This document shows positions 24,468-32,881 of a stretch of DNA of 32,881 nt, one piece after another. The stretch is taken from assembly GCA_039184335.1 (NCBI GenBank), contig JBCDBD010000037.1, forward strand, positions 1 to 32,881, written 5' to 3'. This DNA comes from JBCDBD01 sp039184335. Its GTDB lineage: Bacteria > Bacteroidota > Bacteroidia > Flavobacteriales > Flavobacteriaceae. How positions within the stretch are numbered: position 1 is the stretch's first letter; every line of letters starts with the position of its first letter. The position numbers were made by a program, and so were the translations under genes. The notes below the pieces were generated by a model that saw nothing but the letters and a program-made list of their open reading frames with translations, did no database searches and had not been told where the DNA came from.

Positions 24468-24499
24468 CAAAAATACACGCAATGTTACAATTGGCTCAA
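24468..24499 (-). promoter_or_regulatory. Bacteroidetes-type promoter of prenyl synthase gene
   Basis: On the minus strand, TATTTTTG (24475-24468) matches -7 TAnnTTTG, and TTG (24499-24497) lies 21 bases upstream at the -33 place. The predicted start is only a few bases before ATG 24452. This also supports the shorter protein start. Confidence 0.5.
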
Positions 24500-24589
24500 G
24501 AGAACGTCAAATTCCTGAAATGGATTTTTTCCATAGAAATGCAATAGCACAAAAATCTTTCGTCATTATAGGTGAAGGCACGTTTGAAA

Positions 24590-25126
24590 ATGACTTCTGA
24601 ACAGCAAAACCACAAAAAAATAGGAGACTTCTTTAGAGAAGAGTATCATGCACTCAAAGGTTATGTGCAATCAAGAATCGATGACACAGCTGAAAATGAT
24701 GCCGAAGACATTCTTCAAGACGTGGCTGTGAAACTGTTCTCGAGAACCGATAGCACGCCCATTGACAACATAGCCGGTTTTGTATACCGTTCGATACGAA
24801 ATAAAATTATAGATATCATGCGCACCAAAAAGGAAAAAATATATGATGAGATAACAGTTGAAGACCTATGGACAGAGTTTGCAGCACTTTTTTATGAACC
24901 TGCCAGCTTTGAAAATGCCGAGCACCTAAAGAGTCGTTTAAAGAGCGCTATCGGCAATCTCAAACCTGCTTATCGCGACATCATCATTGCCGTTGATCTT
25001 GAAGGTTTAACCTATCGCGAAATAGCTTCAAAAACCGGAATATCGCAAGGCACCCTTATGTCGCAAAGACATCGCGCCCTATCGCTATTAGCAAAACAAT
25101 TGGAATTGGAAAATACAAAAGCATAA
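24590..25126 (+). CDS. ECF-type RNA polymerase sigma factor
   Basis: The 178-residue protein has sigma region 2 (DAEDILQDVAVKLFSR, then NIAGFVYRSIRNKIIDIMRT) and region 4 (IGNLKPAYRDIIIAVDLEG, LTYREIASKTGISQGTLMSQ, RHRALSLLAKQL). No region 1.1 or 3. It directs RNA polymerase to a small regulon. No FecR-type anti-sigma lies next to it; instead a small membrane protein starts 5 bases later. Alternative GTG start at 24572 adds six residues. The spacer before it holds ATGGA-TTTTT-TCCAT, possibly structural. Confidence 0.88.
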   Translation: MTSEQQNHKKIGDFFREEYHALKGYVQSRIDDTAENDAEDILQDVAVKLFSRTDSTPIDNIAGFVYRSIRNKIIDIMRTKKEKIYDEITVEDLWTEFAALFYEPASFENAEHLKSRLKSAIGNLKPAYRDIIIAVDLEGLTYREIASKTGISQGTLMSQRHRALSLLAKQLELENTKA

Positions 25127-25131
25127 AACTT

Positions 25132-25557
25132 ATGGAACAGCAACATCACATGGAAAAAAGAATCGAAGGAAAAGTGAGACACTATGTGTCATCTGCCTTC
25201 AAAATTTTCTTCTTCATCATTTTTGCCATCGCAATGGCCTTTTTGGTCAGTTACCTGGTCATGGCATTATGGAATTGGTTAATGCCTGATGTGTTCGGAC
25301 TAACAACGATCAGCTACTGGCAGGCTTTTGGACTACTGTTACTGGCTAAAATATTCTTTGGGTTTGGAGCAGGAGGGGGACCTGGTAAGCACAAAAAAAG
25401 AAAAAACGGAAAACGACAGTTTGGCCCAGAGAAATGTGGTTCATTCAGGAAGGATTTTTCAGAATGGAAGTTGTATAACGACTTCTGGGAAGAAGAGGGC
25501 GAGCAAGCTTATAGAACATATATAAAAAAGATCCAGGAAAATGGAGAAAAAGAATAA
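25132..25557 (+). CDS. Small membrane protein downstream of ECF sigma factor
   Basis: The 141 residues have a charged N-terminus, two hydrophobic helices (about 25-46, FFFIIFAIAMAFLVSYLVMA; and 62-80, YWQAFGLLLLAKIFFGFGA), then a Gly- and Lys-rich linker (GAGGGPGKHKKRKNGK) and a soluble charged end with SEWKLYNDFWEEEGEQAYRT. The tight spacing says co-expression with the sigma factor. The cytoplasmic tail is a candidate sigma-binding part by position only. No anti-sigma motif (ZAS, HxxxCxxC) is visible. Related small proteins recur beside sigma factors in flavobacteria. Confidence 0.6.
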   Translation: MEQQHHMEKRIEGKVRHYVSSAFKIFFFIIFAIAMAFLVSYLVMALWNWLMPDVFGLTTISYWQAFGLLLLAKIFFGFGAGGGPGKHKKRKNGKRQFGPEKCGSFRKDFSEWKLYNDFWEEEGEQAYRTYIKKIQENGEKE

Positions 25558-25623
25558 GCAACACTACGCTGAAAAAAAGTATTTCGGGCTGAGGGGTTTT
25601 TTTAACGCTTCAAACAAAAAAAT

Positions 25624-25635
25624 GACCGTTCGGTC
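25624..25635 (+). promoter_or_regulatory. TetR-type operator candidate
   Basis: GACCG-TT-CGGTC, preceded by AAT, matches the general TetR/AcrR half-site style (TGACCGnnCGGTCA). It lies 130 bases upstream of the TetR start and about 86 bases before the -7 box, farther than usual for direct repression. A weak stem could also form here. Confidence 0.4.
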
Positions 25636-25720
25636 GTATCCTTTCTTCTTTTTTCGTCATACTGACTGAGGTTTGCCAATCAATGGGAGGTTCGTTAAAA
25701 AATTGTAAAACTTTGGAAAC

Positions 25721-25728
25721 TATTTTTG
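25721..25728 (+). promoter_or_regulatory. -7 box of efflux operon
   Basis: TATTTTTG fits TAnnTTTG exactly and sits 36 bases before ATG 25765. The nearest TTG (25703-25705) is only 15 bases away, short of the usual 19-21, so the -33 element is uncertain. Confidence 0.4.
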
Positions 25729-25764
25729 TTTTGTGAGTTTCCAACTTTACTTTTGACGCCCATT

Positions 25765-26370
25765 ATGCGCGAAAAGATTTTAAATAAGGCCACTGAACTA
25801 TTTTTAAACCTGGGCTTCAAAAGTGTTACCATGGATGATTTGGCCAATGAGATGGGAATTTCAAAAAAGACCATTTATTCCCATTTCGAGAATAAGACCA
25901 AATTGGTAGAAGAAAGTACGATGAACCTCTTCTGGTTCATCTCCAACGGTATTGACAACATCATAGCATTGAAAAAAAACCCAATTGAAGAGCTCTATGA
26001 AATCAAAAAATTTGTCATGATGCATCTGAAAGATGAAAAATCGTCGCCCCAGTACCAGTTGCAAAAATATTATCCAAAACTGCACGAGACCATCAAAAAA
26101 ATGCATTATGACCTCATGGGGCAACGCATTTTAGACAATGTCAAACATGGTGTCGAGATGGGTATTTATAGAGAAAATCTTGATGTGGAGTTTGTGTCTC
26201 GAATCTATTTTTCTGGGGTCAACTGCATTAAGGACAATAATCTTTTTCCATCCCAGGTTTTTTCCATGTCCCAATTGATGGACAATTATCTAGAATACCA
26301 CCTTAGGGGAATCGTTACGCCAAAAGGAAGAAAAATACTGAATACCATCATCAATTCAAATCAACAATAA
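25765..26370 (+). CDS. TetR/AcrR-family regulator of the RND operon
   Basis: The 201-residue protein has an N-terminal HTH, ATELFLNLGFKSVTMDDLAN followed by EMGISKKTIYSHFENKTKL, and a helical ligand/dimer domain with the DEKSSPQYQLQKYYPKL segment. Its stop codon is directly followed by the ATG of the TolC-like gene with no gap, so it heads the four-gene efflux operon and is probably an autorepressor. The in-frame stretch before 25765 overlaps the -7 box. The ligand is unknown. Confidence 0.88.
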   Translation: MREKILNKATELFLNLGFKSVTMDDLANEMGISKKTIYSHFENKTKLVEESTMNLFWFISNGIDNIIALKKNPIEELYEIKKFVMMHLKDEKSSPQYQLQKYYPKLHETIKKMHYDLMGQRILDNVKHGVEMGIYRENLDVEFVSRIYFSGVNCIKDNNLFPSQVFSMSQLMDNYLEYHLRGIVTPKGRKILNTIINSNQQ

Positions 26371-27705
26371 ATGCGAAACATCACTTTATTTCTAATACTT
26401 CTATCGCCTTGGTTGGCAAAAGCACAAGACGGGGAAACCTTTGCCTTCAGTCTTGATGAAGCCATAGCCTATGCCCTAGAGCATAATTACAGTGCCATCA
26501 ATGCCAGTCGTGACCTTATTGATGCACAAAAGTTGAAATGGGAGACTATAGCGGACGGATTGCCTCAAATAAGCGGAGATGTCAATTATCAGAATCAACT
26601 CAAACAACCTGTTTCGCAAATACCCGCTGAATTTTTTGACGGTGAGCCCGGTACTTTTGAAGAGGTTGTTTTCGGACAGGCACAACAGATCAATGCCACA
26701 GCAACCTTACGCCAGCAAATTTTTGATGGCTCATATGTTGTCGCCGTACAAGCCGCTGAGGTTTTTATCGAGTATAGCCAAAACACTAAGGAAAAAACCG
26801 ATTTGGACATTCGAAAGGCTGTCGTACAAGCTTATGGTAATGTGCTATTGGCCAATGAGAGTGTTGAGATATTGGAACGAAACAAAGAAACCCTGGAGAA
26901 AAACCTTTACGAAACCAAACGCATCTATGAGAACGGTCTTGGAGATCAAGAAAGTGTCGATCAGTTACAGATTACGTTTTTGTCTATAGACAACCGGCTA
27001 AAAAATGAAAGACGCCTCAAAAAGATAACATTGCAAATGTTGAACCTGATCATGGGTATCGACATAGAGACCAACACCCAACTGACCGAAAACCTAGATG
27101 ATTTGACAAAAAAACAAATCAGCTTTGGCATTCTGGATACTGAATTTAATATGGAAAACAATATTGATTACAAATTGGCCTACAATTTGAACCAGCAACG
27201 GTTTTATGAGTTAAAACTTGCAAAAAGCCAGGCACTGCCCACTTTGGATGCCTTTGTCAATTATGGGGGATCTTCATTCAGCGACAGTTTTAATTTCTTC
27301 AGCAGCGGCCAAGAATGGTTTGGTTCATCTGTATTGGGTTTTGATCTGAACATCCCCATCTTCAGTTCATTGAGACGCAGTGCAAGTACCCAAAGGGCAA
27401 AGATTGCCTATGAAAAGGTAAAAACGGAACTTGTAGAGACCGAACAACAGGTTCGACTCGATCTTGAAAGTGCAAAAAGTGACTATGTACTGGCTGTCGA
27501 AGAATATGGAACCTCGCAACTCAACTTGGAACTCGCAGAACGGATCGAAAACAAAAACCAAATAAAATACTCAGAAGGTCTGGCCACAAGCTTTGAATTG
27601 CGTGATGCACAGACACAGTTATACGATGCACAACGTATTTATTTGGAATCAATGGTTGATGTCATCAACAGTAAAACCGAATTAGAAATATTATTAAATC
27701 AATAA
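26371..27705 (+). CDS. TolC-family outer-membrane efflux channel
   Basis: The 444-residue protein has signal peptide MRNITLFLILLSPWLAKAQ and two long helical hairpin repeats with TolC/OEP features: SLDEAIAYALEHNYSAINAS near the start, coiled-coil stretches at about 145-235 and 335-415, and ATSFELRDAQTQLYDAQRIY near the end. It forms the outer-membrane exit duct for the tripartite pump with the next two genes. No lipobox, so it is a TolC-like rather than OprM-like form. Confidence 0.92.
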   Translation: MRNITLFLILLSPWLAKAQDGETFAFSLDEAIAYALEHNYSAINASRDLIDAQKLKWETIADGLPQISGDVNYQNQLKQPVSQIPAEFFDGEPGTFEEVVFGQAQQINATATLRQQIFDGSYVVAVQAAEVFIEYSQNTKEKTDLDIRKAVVQAYGNVLLANESVEILERNKETLEKNLYETKRIYENGLGDQESVDQLQITFLSIDNRLKNERRLKKITLQMLNLIMGIDIETNTQLTENLDDLTKKQISFGILDTEFNMENNIDYKLAYNLNQQRFYELKLAKSQALPTLDAFVNYGGSSFSDSFNFFSSGQEWFGSSVLGFDLNIPIFSSLRRSASTQRAKIAYEKVKTELVETEQQVRLDLESAKSDYVLAVEEYGTSQLNLELAERIENKNQIKYSEGLATSFELRDAQTQLYDAQRIYLESMVDVINSKTELEILLNQ

Positions 27706-27720
27706 TCAAAAAAAAATACC

Positions 27721-28914
27721 ATGGGAAAGACCATTTACTTCGTCATTTTTGCTTCAGTATTGTTGGGGTCATGCAATAGTGCTGGTGAAGGTTCAATTGA
27801 AAGCGTCATCGCCAATAATGACCTTGACGCCATTCGTGCCAAAAGAACTGAAATTTCAAATCAGCAAAAGGCATTGGAAAAAGAAATCGCGCAATTGGAT
27901 TCTGTCATCGCCAAATTGGATGAGAATGCCAAATTGCCCTTGGTGACCACCTTAAAGGCCAAGTCTGAAAAATTTGACCATTACCTTGAACTGCAAGGTG
28001 ATGTCAAGACCAAAAAAAATGTATTGATCTACCCTGAAATGTCAGGTACCCTTTACCGTGTCTATGTCAAAGAGGGACAAAATGTCAAAGAGGGACAACT
28101 GTTGGCATCCATTGACGATGGTGGACTTTCAAGCCAAGTGGCCCAAATGAAAACACAGGCAGCCTTGGCCAAGACCACTTTTGAGCGCCAAAAGCGACTT
28201 TGGGAACAGAATATAGGATCAGAAATTCAGTACCTTGAAGCAAAGACGAATTATGAAGCGCAAGAAAATGCAGTGAAACAGATGGAGAGCCAATTGGGCA
28301 AATCGACCATAAGGGCCCCATTTTCTGGCATCATCGATGACGTTATTAAAGATCAGGGTACCGTGGTAGCCCCTGGCGCAGGATCAGAAGTGTTTAGAAT
28401 CGTTAATCTATCAAATATGTATGTTGAGGTTGAAGTGCCCGAATCACATTTACCCAATGTAACCCCGGGCAAAAAGGTACAGATATATTTTCCGGTCCTA
28501 GGCGATACGGTCATTACCAAAATACGGCAGACCGGTAACTTTATCAATCCAGGAAATCGCTCTTTTACCGTTGAAATTCCTGTCCCCAATAAAAAAGGCA
28601 ACATCAAACCCAACCTCACCGCGATAGCCAAGATCAACGACTATTCCAATGACAATGCCATTCTTATTCCGCAAAGTGTGGTATCAGAGAATGCCAGTGG
28701 TGAACAATATGTATACCTAGCAGAAAATATGGGGCTACAGTCGAAGGCAACCGCCCAAAAGGCAATTATTGAAACAGGTAAGACCCAAGGGGACTATGTA
28801 GAAGTAATTTCAGGAATCATATCTGGCAACAACATTATTGTTGAAGGTGCCCGAAGTGTGCGTGACAAGCAACAGATAAAAGTACTTAATGACGTAAAAA
28901 CTGTGAACAACTAG
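27721..28914 (+). CDS. RND efflux periplasmic adaptor lipoprotein
   Basis: The 397-residue membrane-fusion protein has lipobox LLGSC with lipidated Cys18, a first coiled coil at about 40-70, the biotinyl-lipoyl half YPEMSGTLYRVYVKEGQNVK, a hairpin of helices at about 140-185, then STIRAPFSGIIDDVIKDQGT and beta-barrel and membrane-proximal parts. It bridges the inner-membrane pump and the TolC channel. The extra coiled coil before the lipoyl domain is seen in some Bacteroidetes adaptors. Three bases separate it from the pump gene. Confidence 0.92.
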   Translation: MGKTIYFVIFASVLLGSCNSAGEGSIESVIANNDLDAIRAKRTEISNQQKALEKEIAQLDSVIAKLDENAKLPLVTTLKAKSEKFDHYLELQGDVKTKKNVLIYPEMSGTLYRVYVKEGQNVKEGQLLASIDDGGLSSQVAQMKTQAALAKTTFERQKRLWEQNIGSEIQYLEAKTNYEAQENAVKQMESQLGKSTIRAPFSGIIDDVIKDQGTVVAPGAGSEVFRIVNLSNMYVEVEVPESHLPNVTPGKKVQIYFPVLGDTVITKIRQTGNFINPGNRSFTVEIPVPNKKGNIKPNLTAIAKINDYSNDNAILIPQSVVSENASGEQYVYLAENMGLQSKATAQKAIIETGKTQGDYVEVISGIISGNNIIVEGARSVRDKQQIKVLNDVKTVNN

Positions 28915-28917
28915 ATT

Positions 28918-31900
28918 ATGGAAAAAGCCAAAAAGAATGCCAATAAAGAATTTCGACTCTCTTCATGGGCTATCGAAAATCCGTCTGTCATCTATGTGTT
29001 GACCGCTATTTTCCTGTTCATCGGTATTTCATCTTATTTTGCGATGCCCCGAGAAGAATTTCCAGAGGCTGTAGAAACAAAAATATATGTCAGCACCCCA
29101 TATCCCGGTAATACTGCTGAAGATATCGAACGCTTGATTACCGACCCCCTGGAAGAGCGATTGAAAAATGTCAGCAATTTTGTTGAAATGACCTCCACCT
29201 CCCAAGAGGATTATTCGATGGTCGTGGTCGAGTTTGATGAATCCATAACAGTGGAAGCGGCGAAACAAGAAGTAAAAGATGAGGTAGATGCCGAAAAGGC
29301 CAGTGAAGATTGGCCCATTTTTAATGGGGCCAAGGTTGAGCCGAACGTTTTTGACCTCAATTTGGCAGAATCGTTTCCCATTTTGAATGTCAACCTTACA
29401 GGAGACTATCCTGTAGAGAAATTAAAGGAGTATGCCGAATATCTAGAAGATGAAATTGAAAATCTCAATGAGATCAAACAGGTAGACATACGTGGTGCCC
29501 AGGACAAAGAGGTAGAAGTTGCGGTAGACATCAACAAAATGATGGCCGCCAAGGTCAATTTTGATGATATCATACAGGCCATCAACAACGGCAACACAAC
29601 CATGTCTGCAGGCAACTTGATCACTAGCGGGCAACGTAGAACGATTCGTATAACCGGTGAAATTGAAAAGCCAGCTGAACTGTACGACTTTGTGGTCAAA
29701 TCAGAAGATGGCTCCGTTTTTCTAAAAGATATTGCTGAAGTATCGTTCACTGAAGAAGATAAAACGACCTACGCGCGTGAAATGGGCGAAAGCGTGGTGA
29801 TGCTCGATATCAAGAAACGCTCTGGCAAAAATGAAATTCAGGCCACGGAAAAAATTAGGGCCATTGTCGCAGAAGCCCAGAAAAATTATCTGCCAGAAGA
29901 CCTGTACATCAGTTTTGCCAACGATAGTAGTAGCGCAACTCTGAACCAAGTAGACGATCTGGTCAACAACATCATATTCGGTATCATATTGGTGGTAACC
30001 GTACTGATGTTCTTCTTGGGCTTTAGAAATGCCCTTTTTGTCGGATTTGCCATTCCAATGTCAATGTTCATGTCGTTCATGATCCTTTCAGCATTGGGGT
30101 ATACCTTAAATACCATGATTCTTTTCGGATTGATCATGGGCTTGGGAATGTTGGTCGATAATGGGGTCGTAGTGGTTGAAAATGTGTACCGCCTGATGGA
30201 ACAAGAGGGGATGTCACGTAAGGAAGCAGCAAAAAAAGGTATCGGTGAAATTGCCATTCCCATTATCATTTCGACTGCTACCACGGTAGCGGCATTTGTG
30301 CCCTTGGGCATGTGGCCCGGTATCATGGGAGAGTTCATGATCTATTTCCCCATAACACTATCTGTCGTATTGGGATCTTCGCTTTTTGTGGCCATCTTTA
30401 TGAACTCCATGCTGGTATCACAATTCATGGAACTGGGCGAAAAAACATTGACCCGTAAGCAGTTGATTCGGCTAACCTTGATCTTAGGTGGTTTCGGGGG
30501 GTTTATCTTATTGGTCGGTGGCCCCGTACGCGGTCTAGGGACGTTGATGGTCGTAATTGCAGGCATGTTCTGGGTGTACAAGTATTTTTTGAAACCTTGG
30601 GCTACCCGTTTTCAAAAAAACAGCTTGGTACGATTGGAAAACTGGTATGAAAAACGTCTGAAGCATGCGCTTCGAGGAAGAAATGTATATTGGTATTTCG
30701 GCATCACCATCGTTTTGCTCATAGGCGCTTTTATGCTGTTTGGCGTTTCAGTCGGAAGCGAACGTACCAAAATAGAATTCTTTCCCGACAATACCCCGAA
30801 AGAAGTCTATGTATATATCGAGTACCCACAGGGCACAGATATCGATAAGACCAATCTCATTACCAAAGAGATTGAAAACAGGGTCTACCATATCATTAAA
30901 GACGAACAATATTATGACGGCGGCGACAACCTTTTGGTAGATACCGGGGTATCACAGGTTGGTAAAGGTGCCGAGAATCCCTTTACCGAATCTGGGTCTT
31001 CAGCTGAAATGCCACATCGCGGTAAGATTACCCTGTCTATGCAAGAATTCAAATTTAGACAAGGGTTAGATACCGAAAAACTGAGGCTTCGAATTCAAAA
31101 TGAACTGGCAGACGTTTACCCCGGGGTTACGATTTCTGTCGAGAAAGATGCTGTAGGGCCACCTGCCGGTTACCCTGTAAACATTGAATTGATCGGTAAA
31201 AACTACGATACCCTGATCAATGTGGCCGAGCGTATGCGAAACTATATCAACTCAAAAAGCATTGATGGCATGGAAGGCTTGAAAGTTGATGTAAACAAGG
31301 GAAATCCAGGCATGCAGGTCATGGTTGACCGACAAAAAGCAGGTGAATTGGGAGTTTCGGTCGGACAGGTGGGGCAACAGTTACGCAGGTCCATTTTTGG
31401 AGATAAAGCAGGAATCTACAAGAAAGATGGTGAAGATTATGATATCAATATCAGATTTAATCGAGACCTAAGGTACAATACCAGTGCGCTTTTCAACCAA
31501 AACATCATTTTCAGGGATCCGGCCAATGGCCAGATCAAAGAAATTCCTATTTCTGCTGTGGCGAGCAGAAAAAACACCTCTTCATTCAATGCCATCAAGC
31601 ACATAAATGGCGAGCGGGTCGTTACCGTGTATTCTGGTTTGAAACCCGGTGGCAATGCCACCTTGATCGTTTCCCAGATCCAAAAGGAAATGGAAAACTT
31701 TAAAGGGCTGTCTCCAGGGGTCAAAATCGACTATACCGGAGAAATTGAAGAACAGAACAAACAACAGGCCTTTTTAGGGGGTGCATTTTTTTCTGGACTC
31801 GGACTGATCATGTTGATCTTGATTTTTCAATTTGGGGGTATCTCGAAGCCCGCTATCATCATGATGGCCATTTTTCTCAGTTTTATTGGGGTTTTTGGTG

Positions 31901-32418
31901 GGCTAGTGGCAACTGGTTGGCCTTTTGTCATTATGATGACCATGATGGGAATCATTGCACTGGCCGGAATTGTGGTCAATAATGGTGTGGTCTTATTGGA
32001 CTATACCCAAATATTGATCGACCGTAAAAAGATTGAGCTTGGTATTTCTGATGATGACCTCTTGACCCGGGAAGAAGTTACTGAAGCTACTATCAAAGGA
32101 GGTAAGGCCAGGTTAAGACCCGTAATATTGACAGCAATTACAACCGTTTTAGGATTGATCCCTTTGGCTGTCGGATTAAACATCAACTTTATCAGCCTAT
32201 TTGGCAGGTTTGACCCACAGGTATATGTAGGTGGTGACAACGTCATTTTCTGGGGTCCTTTGGCTTGGACCGTGATTTTTGGCCTTATTGTGGCCACCTT
32301 CTTGACGTTGATCATTGTTCCGGTCCTGTTCAATATCGTGTACCGACTGAAACTATGGATACGGGGCAACAGATCGAAGCCCAAGAAAAAAGAACAAAGG
32401 ATGGACATAGCCGCATAA
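28918..32418 (+). CDS. RND efflux pump, inner-membrane permease
   Basis: The 1166-residue transporter has the twelve-helix RND plan with two big periplasmic loops: PREEFPEAVETKIYVSTPYP after TM1, YEDYSMVVVEFDES-like porter segments, the TM4 motif GLGMLVDNGVVVVENVYR with proton-relay Asp414 and Asn415 in place of the second Asp of classic HAE pumps, a second-half porter starting near VSVGSERTKIEFFPDN, and TM10 motif GIVVNNGVVLLDY. It exports hydrophobic or amphipathic compounds by proton motive force. The 1166-residue length, above the usual ~1040, comes from an extended cytoplasmic middle (about residues 515-600) and a C-terminal insert with helices. Confidence 0.93.
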   Translation: MEKAKKNANKEFRLSSWAIENPSVIYVLTAIFLFIGISSYFAMPREEFPEAVETKIYVSTPYPGNTAEDIERLITDPLEERLKNVSNFVEMTSTSQEDYSMVVVEFDESITVEAAKQEVKDEVDAEKASEDWPIFNGAKVEPNVFDLNLAESFPILNVNLTGDYPVEKLKEYAEYLEDEIENLNEIKQVDIRGAQDKEVEVAVDINKMMAAKVNFDDIIQAINNGNTTMSAGNLITSGQRRTIRITGEIEKPAELYDFVVKSEDGSVFLKDIAEVSFTEEDKTTYAREMGESVVMLDIKKRSGKNEIQATEKIRAIVAEAQKNYLPEDLYISFANDSSSATLNQVDDLVNNIIFGIILVVTVLMFFLGFRNALFVGFAIPMSMFMSFMILSALGYTLNTMILFGLIMGLGMLVDNGVVVVENVYRLMEQEGMSRKEAAKKGIGEIAIPIIISTATTVAAFVPLGMWPGIMGEFMIYFPITLSVVLGSSLFVAIFMNSMLVSQFMELGEKTLTRKQLIRLTLILGGFGGFILLVGGPVRGLGTLMVVIAGMFWVYKYFLKPWATRFQKNSLVRLENWYEKRLKHALRGRNVYWYFGITIVLLIGAFMLFGVSVGSERTKIEFFPDNTPKEVYVYIEYPQGTDIDKTNLITKEIENRVYHIIKDEQYYDGGDNLLVDTGVSQVGKGAENPFTESGSSAEMPHRGKITLSMQEFKFRQGLDTEKLRLRIQNELADVYPGVTISVEKDAVGPPAGYPVNIELIGKNYDTLINVAERMRNYINSKSIDGMEGLKVDVNKGNPGMQVMVDRQKAGELGVSVGQVGQQLRRSIFGDKAGIYKKDGEDYDINIRFNRDLRYNTSALFNQNIIFRDPANGQIKEIPISAVASRKNTSSFNAIKHINGERVVTVYSGLKPGGNATLIVSQIQKEMENFKGLSPGVKIDYTGEIEEQNKQQAFLGGAFFSGLGLIMLILIFQFGGISKPAIIMMAIFLSFIGVFGGLVATGWPFVIMMTMMGIIALAGIVVNNGVVLLDYTQILIDRKKIELGISDDDLLTREEVTEATIKGGKARLRPVILTAITTVLGLIPLAVGLNINFISLFGRFDPQVYVGGDNVIFWGPLAWTVIFGLIVATFLTLIIVPVLFNIVYRLKLWIRGNRSKPKKKEQRMDIAA

Positions 32419-32420
32419 AA

Positions 32421-32448
32421 AAAGCCCTGACCGAAAGTCAGGGCTTTT
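32421..32448. terminator. Bidirectional intrinsic terminator
   Basis: Stem AAAGCCCTGAC (32421-32431) with GTCAGGGCTTT (32437-32447), loop CGAAA. The minus strand gives seven Ts after the stem, a strong terminator for the MORN gene; the plus strand has TTTT and serves the RND operon. Confidence 0.9.
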
Positions 32449-32465
32449 ACTTTAAAACACTTACA

Positions 32466-32816
32466 CTAAAGATCGACCGAAACAATTTCAGAACGGTTCC
32501 ATTTTTTTACATGCAAAATTCGATTGTCAGCAAAATCGACCTCCTTTAAAATCTGTCCTTCCCAAAAAAGCCATTTTCCAGATTTTTTCCCTTCGACATA
32601 CTTGCCTGAAACAATTTTTTTGCCATTTACATCGTACATGAACCATTGCCCGTGTAATTTTCCATGCTTTAGGTAACCGGTCTGGGCCACCTCTCCGTTT
32701 TCGTGAAAATATGTAGCTTTTACAACTTTCCCCACTTTCTCAAAAGTCGGTTTTGTATCTTGTGGATACATATAAACCGAAAACATGACTGCGAATAATA
32801 GTACTGCTTTCTTCAT
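32466..32816 (-). CDS. Secreted MORN-repeat (YwqK-like) protein
   Basis: The 116 residues have signal peptide MKKAVLLFAVMFSVYMYPQ and two to three MORN-type units: GEVAQTGYLKHGKLHGQWFM, then GKKIVSGKYVEGKKSGKWLF and a shorter ILKEVDFADN end. Such proteins are often annotated 'toxin-antitoxin system YwqK family antitoxin', a name inherited from similarity; a true antitoxin role is not supported, since it is exported and no toxin is adjacent. Common in flavobacteria as a small periplasmic or surface protein. ATG 32816 has a promoter just upstream. Confidence 0.8.
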   Translation of the reverse strand: MKKAVLLFAVMFSVYMYPQDTKPTFEKVGKVVKATYFHENGEVAQTGYLKHGKLHGQWFMYDVNGKKIVSGKYVEGKKSGKWLFWEGQILKEVDFADNRILHVKKWNRSEIVSVDL

Positions 32817-32858
32817 TATATATGGGTTTTAATAGAATACGTGTTTACGATAACGTTA

Positions 32859-32866
32859 CAAATGTA
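32859..32866 (-). promoter_or_regulatory. -7 box of MORN gene
   Basis: On the minus strand this reads TACATTTG, matching TAnnTTTG, 42 bases before ATG 32816. The -33 element would lie beyond the window edge. Confidence 0.45.
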
Positions 32867-32881
32867 TTTATTATTTTACAT

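Noticed and set aside
25560..25605. Intrinsic terminator after the sigma/membrane-protein pair
   Set aside because: A T-run is present but no GC-rich stem precedes it.
1..32881. CRISPR array, tRNA, rRNA, or intact transposase
   Set aside because: No regularly spaced repeats, no tRNA cloverleaf sequences and no transposase or integrase motifs were recognised on either strand.

Overview
The window reads as flavobacterial (Bacteroidetes) chromosome. Support comes from moderate-low GC, poor Shine-Dalgarno sites, TAnnTTTG-type -7 boxes, DUF6326 and DUF2855 proteins, and a lycopene cyclase of the kind used for flavobacterial yellow pigments. The genus cannot be fixed from sequence alone. Functions come from recognising protein motifs by eye; no database search was run.

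Left part, about 1-22.2 kb: an accessory stretch. More than twenty unrelated genes or gene remnants all lie on the + strand, mostly as single genes with spacers of 60-580 bases. In order they are: a C-terminal scrap of a GmrSD/DUF262-type protein; an orphan SUKH (SMI1/KNR4) gene between two diverged ~62-bp direct repeats; a 26-codon membrane microORF overlapping a COG0523 GTPase whose metal-binding Cys motif is degenerate; a serine hydrolase with its catalytic half deleted; a DUF2339-DUF3999 pair; a DUF6607-like scrap; DUF2855; DUF6326; an alpha/alpha-toroid-like protein; a GH16 glucanase; a frameshifted GNAT; a CHMI-type tautomerase; a secreted unknown; a VOC protein; an MBL-fold hydrolase; an S41 peptidase; an NTF2-like secreted protein; a DoxX gene with two frameshifts; three further small or secreted unknowns; a Crp-family regulator; and a multi-pass membrane protein. 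The spacers are rich in hairpins and short dispersed repeats. The best is a 21-bp core (with ~57 bp of looser similarity) in three copies upstream of the GTPase unit, the S41 gene and the DoxX gene. The co-orientation, unrelated cargo, gene decay and shared spacer elements resemble a cassette array, but no integrase or canonical attC site is visible.

Right part, about 22.3-32.9 kb: compact and core-like. Lycopene cyclase (crtY) and a short-chain prenyl diphosphate synthase converge with overlapping stop codons. An ECF sigma factor follows with a small membrane protein downstream. A TetR regulator then heads a tight four-gene operon of TolC-like outer-membrane channel, lipoprotein adaptor and RND pump, closed by a strong bidirectional terminator. 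A convergent small MORN-repeat secreted protein ends the window.

The most useful leads are the three-copy promoter-proximal repeat, the direct repeats around the SUKH gene, the microORF-GTPase coupling, and the cluster of decayed genes, several broken by single-base indels in or near short homopolymers.
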